Made by a program: the position numbers and the translations under genes
Shown: in pieces, positions 21,338 to 24,536 of the stretch
Layout of the letters: every line of letters starts with the position of its first letter
How positions within the stretch are numbered: the first letter of the stretch is position 1
The notes under the pieces: model-generated
Database searches by the model: none
What the model was told of the DNA's origin: nothing
The model's input: the letters and a program-made list of their open reading frames with translations, nothing else
Assembly (NCBI GenBank): GCA_044356825.1
Contig: JBIKVM010000020.1
Location: 1 to 24,536 of the forward strand
From: JAUREX01 sp044356825
GTDB taxonomy: Bacteria > Pseudomonadota > Alphaproteobacteria > Rhodobacterales > Rhodobacteraceae
Direction of reading: 5' to 3'
Length of the DNA stretch: 24,536 nucleotides

Positions 21338-22074
21338 GGGGAGGGCGGCTTTGGTGCGTGGCCATACCTGCAGCGCTCGCGCTCGCTCTCGCGCTGCCTG
21401 CTGCGGCGCAGGAGATCACCCTCACGATCGGCGACGGCGGATCCTTCACCGCGCGGGCCGTGCAGCTTCTGGTCCTCGTCACGCTGCTGAGCCTCGTGCC
21501 CGGCCTTGCGGTGATGGTGACGTGCTTTCCCTTCATTGTCACGGTGCTGTCGATCCTACGTCAGGCGCTGGGGCTACAATCCGCACCGCCCAACATGATG
21601 ATCGTCTCGCTCGCGTTGTTCCTGACGTGGTTCGTCATGGATCCGGTCCTGACCGAGGCGTGGGAGGCTGGCCTCGGGCCGCTCAGCGCGGGCGAGCTTG
21701 CGCTCGAACCCGCGCTGGCCGAGACGATCCGGCCGTTTCGCGCCTTCATGGCCGCGCGGCTTGATCCCGACACCTTCGCGGCGCTTCTCGCCTTGCGTCC
21801 GGAGACGCCCGTGCCCGCGAGCCTCGCCGAGGCGCCCCTCTCGGTGCTGGTGCCAGCCTTTCTGCTTAGCGAGATCGCGCGGGCTTTCGAGATCGGCTTC
21901 CTGATCTTCCTGCCCTTCCTCGTGATCGACCTTGTCGTGGCGGCCATCCTCATGTCGATGGGCATGATGATGGTGCCGCCCGCCGTGGTCGCGCTGCCCT
22001 TCAAGCTTGCCTTCTTCGTCGTCGCCGACGGCTGGGCGCTCCTGTCGGGCGCGCTCGTGCGCAGCTACGTCTGA
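21334..22074 (+). CDS. fliP: Flagellar export gate protein FliP
   Basis: FliP is the main channel-forming export-gate subunit (FliP5-FliQ4-FliR1). The 246-residue protein has a cleavable signal peptide (hydrophobic 8-22, then AAAQ near 23-26), as FliP usually does. Signature segments are CFPFIVTVLSILRQALG, SAPPNMMIVSLALFLTWFVM, and the C-terminal SEIARAFEIGFLIFLPFLVID and MGMMMVPP. ATG 21334 overlaps the fliN stop (ATGA). fliO is absent next to it. The gene ends 4 bp from the stop of the opposing XRE regulator, which marks the edge of the flagellar block. Confidence 0.96.
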   Translation: MRGGRLWCVAIPAALALALALPAAAQEITLTIGDGGSFTARAVQLLVLVTLLSLVPGLAVMVTCFPFIVTVLSILRQALGLQSAPPNMMIVSLALFLTWFVMDPVLTEAWEAGLGPLSAGELALEPALAETIRPFRAFMAARLDPDTFAALLALRPETPVPASLAEAPLSVLVPAFLLSEIARAFEIGFLIFLPFLVIDLVVAAILMSMGMMMVPPAVVALPFKLAFFVVADGWALLSGALVRSYV

Positions 22075-22078
22075 GGCT

Positions 22079-22435
22079 TCAGGCCGCGCTGCCGAGCACC
22101 CGCGCCAGATCGAGCAGCCTGCGCCGCTGTTCCTCCGGGATCGCATAGAAGGCCCGGACGAGTTCGAGCGCCTCGCGATTGGCCATCAGCTCGTCTTCGT
22201 CCTCGGGATCCCCGGTCCCGCCCGCCCCCTCGAAGAAGAAGCCGATCGGAACATCGAGGGCGAGTGCGATCTCGTAGAGTCGCGAGGCGCTGACGCGGTT
22301 CATGCCGCTTTCGTATTTCTGGATCTGCTGGAACTTGATCCCGACGCTCTGCGCCAGATGCTGCTGGGTCATGCCGAGCATCCAGCGCCGCTGGCGGATC
22401 CGTCGGCCCACGTTCACGTCAATCGGGTGTTTCAT
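22079..22435 (-). CDS. XRE-family transcriptional regulator (PraR-like)
   Basis: A 118-residue DNA-binding protein with an HTH_3 domain at about residues 11-65. Its helix pair reads MTQQHLAQSVGIKFQQIQKY (22-41), followed by GMNRVSASRLYEIALALDVP. The C-terminal part is acidic (DPEDEDEL) and helical. The IKFQQIQKYE pattern is typical of alphaproteobacterial PraR/Phr-like regulators linked to quorum sensing, biofilm or symbiosis. ATG 22435 has GGAG 7 nt upstream; an ORF reaching 22609 has no reason to be used. It faces fliP tail to tail and is divergent from the oxidoreductase gene. A role in motility is possible by position but not shown. Confidence 0.9.
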   Translation of the reverse strand: MKHPIDVNVGRRIRQRRWMLGMTQQHLAQSVGIKFQQIQKYESGMNRVSASRLYEIALALDVPIGFFFEGAGGTGDPEDEDELMANREALELVRAFYAIPEEQRRRLLDLARVLGSAA

Positions 22436-22453
22436 TCTGGTCTCCGTCACTGT

Positions 22454-22572
22454 CCTCTGGCTATACCAGAGGTTGATTTCAATCCACGTCAAATTGTCTA
22501 TAAGTTGAGCTTTCTGCCCGCGACACCGCGCAAGGGGGCGCGAGAGCGTCCTCGCACAACTTTCGGGCAGAA
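22454..22572. promoter_or_regulatory. Inverted repeats upstream of the XRE gene
   Basis: The 238 bp between the XRE gene and the oxidoreductase gene include an AT-richer stretch (about 22461-22513). CCTCTGG-CTATA-CCAGAGG (22454-22472) is a perfect 7-bp repeat 19 bp from the XRE ATG. TTCTGCCCG (22512-22520) pairs with CGGGCAGAA (22564-22572) over 43 bp. A -35-like TTGACG occurs on the minus strand at about 22487-22492, but spacing to TATAGC in the first repeat is 21, so the promoter is uncertain. The near repeat could be an autoregulatory operator. Confidence 0.4.
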
Positions 22573-22673
22573 TAGCGGCCGCCTCGGGCGAGAAGTCCGG
22601 CCGGTTCATCCGCTATGGCTGTGCGGCGCGGGTCGGGCTATTTTCTGAACCGCGGGTTCGGATGGGGGATCGG

Positions 22674-23633
22674 ATGCTGGCCTATGTGGTGCGCGACTTC
22701 GCGGGGGATTCGGGTCTGACCGAGGTGCCCGTCCCCGACCCCGGGCCGGGCGAGGTGCGGCTGCGCATCCGGGCCTGCGGCCTCAATTTCGCCGACACGC
22801 TGATGCGGGCGGGGCGGTATCAGGAACGGCCCGAGCCGCCCTTCGTCCTCGGGATGGAGGTCGCGGGCGAGGTCGAGGCCGTGGGCCCGGGCGTCTCGGC
22901 GCCGCTGCCCGGCGCGCGCGTGGCGGTCTTCGCGGCCTCGGGTGGGCTTGCCGAACGTGGCGTCTTCAGGGCCGACCGCTGCCTGCCCATCCCCGACACT
23001 ATGGACCATCCGACCGCGGCGGCATTCCAGATCGCCTACGGCACGGGGCACATGGCGCTGATGCGCCGCGCGCGCCTGCGGCCGGGCGAGACGCTGCTCG
23101 TGACGGGGGCCGCCGGCGCCACGGGCCTTGCCGCGGTCGAGATCGGGGCGGCGGTGGGCGCGCGCGTCATCGCCGTGGCGCGCGGTGCGGCCAAGCTTGC
23201 GGTCGCGCGCGACGCCGGGGCCGAGGTGCTGATCGACGCCGAGACGCCCGACCTGCGCGCCGAGTTGCGCGCCCTTGGCGGCATCGATGTCGCCTATGAC
23301 ACGGTGGGCGGCGAGATGTTCACGGCCGCGCTGCGCGCCGCGCGGCCCGAGGGGCGGCTGATCCCGATCGGCTTTGCCGGCGGCGAGGTGCCGCAGATCG
23401 CGGCCAATCACCTTCTCGTCAAGAACCTGAGCGTGCTTGGCGTCTATTGGGGGGGCTATTTCGCCTTTGCCCCCGATGTCGCGCGGGCCGGCATGGCCGA
23501 GTTGCTCGACTGGCACGCGGCGGGGCGGATCCGGCCGGTCGTTGGCGAGAGGCTGCCGCTTGCGCGCGCCGAGGAGGCGCTCGGGATGCTGCGCGGACGC
23601 GCGAGCGCGGGCAAGATCGTGATCGAACCGTGA
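22674..23633 (+). CDS. NADPH:quinone oxidoreductase, zinc-free MDR family
   Basis: A cytoplasmic NADPH-dependent oxidoreductase of the medium-chain dehydrogenase superfamily, quinone reductase type. The 319-residue protein has the N-terminal catalytic domain with ACGLNFADTLMRAGRYQ (34-50) and FVLGMEVAGEVEAVG (57-71), then the Rossmann fold with TGAAGATG (144-151) and the typical IDVAYDTVGGEMF. No structural-zinc cysteine cluster is seen, which excludes classical alcohol dehydrogenases. ATG 22674 is chosen, with GGGGGA 4 nt away; an in-frame ATG at 22662 has no ribosome site. The native substrate is unknown. It is not evidently linked to flagella. Confidence 0.9.
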   Translation: MLAYVVRDFAGDSGLTEVPVPDPGPGEVRLRIRACGLNFADTLMRAGRYQERPEPPFVLGMEVAGEVEAVGPGVSAPLPGARVAVFAASGGLAERGVFRADRCLPIPDTMDHPTAAAFQIAYGTGHMALMRRARLRPGETLLVTGAAGATGLAAVEIGAAVGARVIAVARGAAKLAVARDAGAEVLIDAETPDLRAELRALGGIDVAYDTVGGEMFTAALRAARPEGRLIPIGFAGGEVPQIAANHLLVKNLSVLGVYWGGYFAFAPDVARAGMAELLDWHAAGRIRPVVGERLPLARAEEALGMLRGRASAGKIVIEP

Positions 23634-23773
23634 CCGCGCTGCGACATCGTGGCGAAACATCCGCGTCCGGGATCGGAAGAGCTTGAAAACCGTGGGACGA
23701 GTTCCGATATTCGCTCCGAGGTCCCGGCTCGGAAATCGGGGCTGCTTTCGCCATGACTGACGGAGGCTAGCAG
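23634..23773 (+). promoter_or_regulatory. Promoter and dyads upstream of the BI-1 gene
   Basis: A sigma-70-like pair is seen: -35 TTGAAA (23683-23688), 17-bp spacer, -10 GATATT (23706-23711). TCGGAA-type hexamers occur at 23673-23678, 23702-23707 (inverted) and 23729-23734, about 28 bp apart. Nested repeats CCGAT/ATCGG (23704-23708, 23735-23739) and CCGAG/CTCGG (23716-23720, 23728-23732) overlap the predicted start of transcription. GGAGG at 23762-23766 is the ribosome site. Confidence 0.45.
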
Positions 23774-24536
23774 ATGGCACAGTTTGAAACGATCCGCACG
23801 ACCGCGACGGGCGCGCGTGCGACGTGGATCGACGAAGGGCTTCGCGCCCACATGAACAAGGTCTACGGGCTCATGTCCGTGGGGATGATCATCACCGCGC
23901 TTGCGGCCTGGTCGATCTCGGGTCTTGCGACGACCGAGGACCCGTCGCTCGCCGCGGGCCAACTTGGCAACGGGGTCTACCTCACCGGGCTCGGGGTCGC
24001 GCTCTATACCTCGCCGCTGCGCTGGGTGATCATGTTCGCCCCGCTCATCATGGTGTTCGGCTTCGGGGCGGTCGCGAACCGCCTCTCCGCTGCGGCGGGA
24101 CAGCTCTATTTCTACACCTTCGGCGCGCTCATGGGCCTGTCGATCAGCTGGATCTTCCTGACCTTCACCAGCTTCTCGATCGTGCAGACCTTCGTTGCCA
24201 CCGCGGCGGCCTTCGCGGGCCTGTCGCTCTATGGCTACACCACGAAGCGCGACCTCTCGGGGATGGGGACGTTCCTGATGATGGGTCTGATCGGCCTCTT
24301 CGTCGCCTCGATCGTCAACATCTTCCTCGGCTCGCCCGCGGTGATGTTCGCGATCTCGGCGATCGGGGTGCTGATCTTCGCGGGGCTGACCGCCTACGAC
24401 ACGCAGGCGATCAAGTCCGAGTATGTCGCCCATGCCGCCCACGGCGATCAGGAGTGGCTCGACAAGTCGGCCACGATGGGGGCGCTGCGGCTCTATCTCG
24501 ACTTCATCAACCTCTTCATGTTCCTGCTTCAGTTCA
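23774..24536 (+). CDS. Bax inhibitor-1/YccA family membrane protein (3' end cut off)
   Basis: The frame opens at ATG 23774, 7 nt after GGAGG, and runs off the window after 254 codons. The protein has a short cytoplasmic N-terminus (through ATWIDEGLRAHMNKVYGLM), then six to seven hydrophobic helices. BI-1/UPF0005 signatures include VYGLMSVGMIITALAAW, TFGALMGLSISWIF, ATAAAFAGLSLYGYTTKRDL and the C-terminal GLTAYDTQAIKSEY and LYLDFINLFMFLLQF. Family members are usually about 255-260 residues, so only a few residues are missing. Bacterial members are proposed pH-gated ion-leak or membrane-protease-associated proteins; the exact function is unknown. It has its own predicted promoter. Confidence 0.92.
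   Translation, partial: MAQFETIRTTATGARATWIDEGLRAHMNKVYGLMSVGMIITALAAWSISGLATTEDPSLAAGQLGNGVYLTGLGVALYTSPLRWVIMFAPLIMVFGFGAVANRLSAAAGQLYFYTFGALMGLSISWIFLTFTSFSIVQTFVATAAAFAGLSLYGYTTKRDLSGMGTFLMMGLIGLFVASIVNIFLGSPAVMFAISAIGVLIFAGLTAYDTQAIKSEYVAHAAHGDQEWLDKSATMGALRLYLDFINLFMFLLQF

Noticed and set aside
1..24536. CRISPR arrays, tRNA/rRNA genes, insertion sequences, prophage genes
   Set aside because: No regularly spaced repeats, cloverleaf-type sequences, transposases or integrases were seen by reading. A dedicated search could still find a small RNA.

Overview
This window looks like part of the flagellar island of a high-GC alphaproteobacterium of the Rhodobacteraceae (Rhodobacterales). The evidence is the alphaproteobacterial regulators flaF and flbT next to a flagellin, a DUF1217-type flagellar protein, the flgBC-fliEQ-flgFGAH gene order, a short FlgA, a MotE-like coiled-coil protein near motA, and a PraR-like XRE regulator and quinone oxidoreductase flanking the island. 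Species cannot be set from the sequence.

Layout. (1) 1-2448, plus strand: the 3' part of a flagellin gene, then flaF, flbT and a DUF1217 gene, with the last three coupled by 4-bp ATGA overlaps. (2) 2432-3793, minus strand: fliI (export ATPase), whose 3' end overlaps the DUF1217 gene tail to tail. (3) 3884-8433, plus strand: a tight nine-gene rod/L-ring operon, flgB-flgC-fliE-fliQ-flgF-flgG-flgA-flgH-fliL-like. (4) 18710 down to 8443, minus strand: fliL, a small bitopic coiled-coil protein, a MotE-like protein, motA, an 815-residue exported protein, an SLT-type lytic transglycosylase, flhA, fliR, flhB and a small FliJ-like coiled-coil protein. (5) 18833-22074, plus strand: fliF-fliH-fliN-fliP, divergent from fliL across a region with a CtrA-like box. 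(6) 22079-24536, outside the flagellar block: an XRE regulator (minus), an NADPH:quinone oxidoreductase and a Bax-inhibitor-1 family membrane protein cut by the window end (both plus).

Together these encode the MS ring (FliF), export gate (FliP, FliQ, FliR, FlhA, FlhB), export ATPase and its regulator (FliI, FliH), the rod and its adapter (FliE, FlgB, FlgC, FlgF, FlgG), L ring (FlgH), P-ring chaperone (FlgA), a switch component (FliN), the stator subunit MotA with accessory proteins, a peptidoglycan-cutting enzyme, and filament with its post-transcriptional control (flagellin, FlaF, FlbT). Not in the window: fliG, fliM, motB, flgD, flgE, flgI, flgJ, flgK, flgL, fliD and a typical fliK.

I found no CRISPR array, RNA gene, insertion sequence or phage. 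The least described parts are the exported 815-residue protein with the MotE-like and bitopic proteins around motA, the second FliL-like protein, and the FliJ candidate after flhB. Several start codons are non-ATG: TTG for fliF and the transglycosylase gene, GTG for flhA, and probably CTG for fliR.
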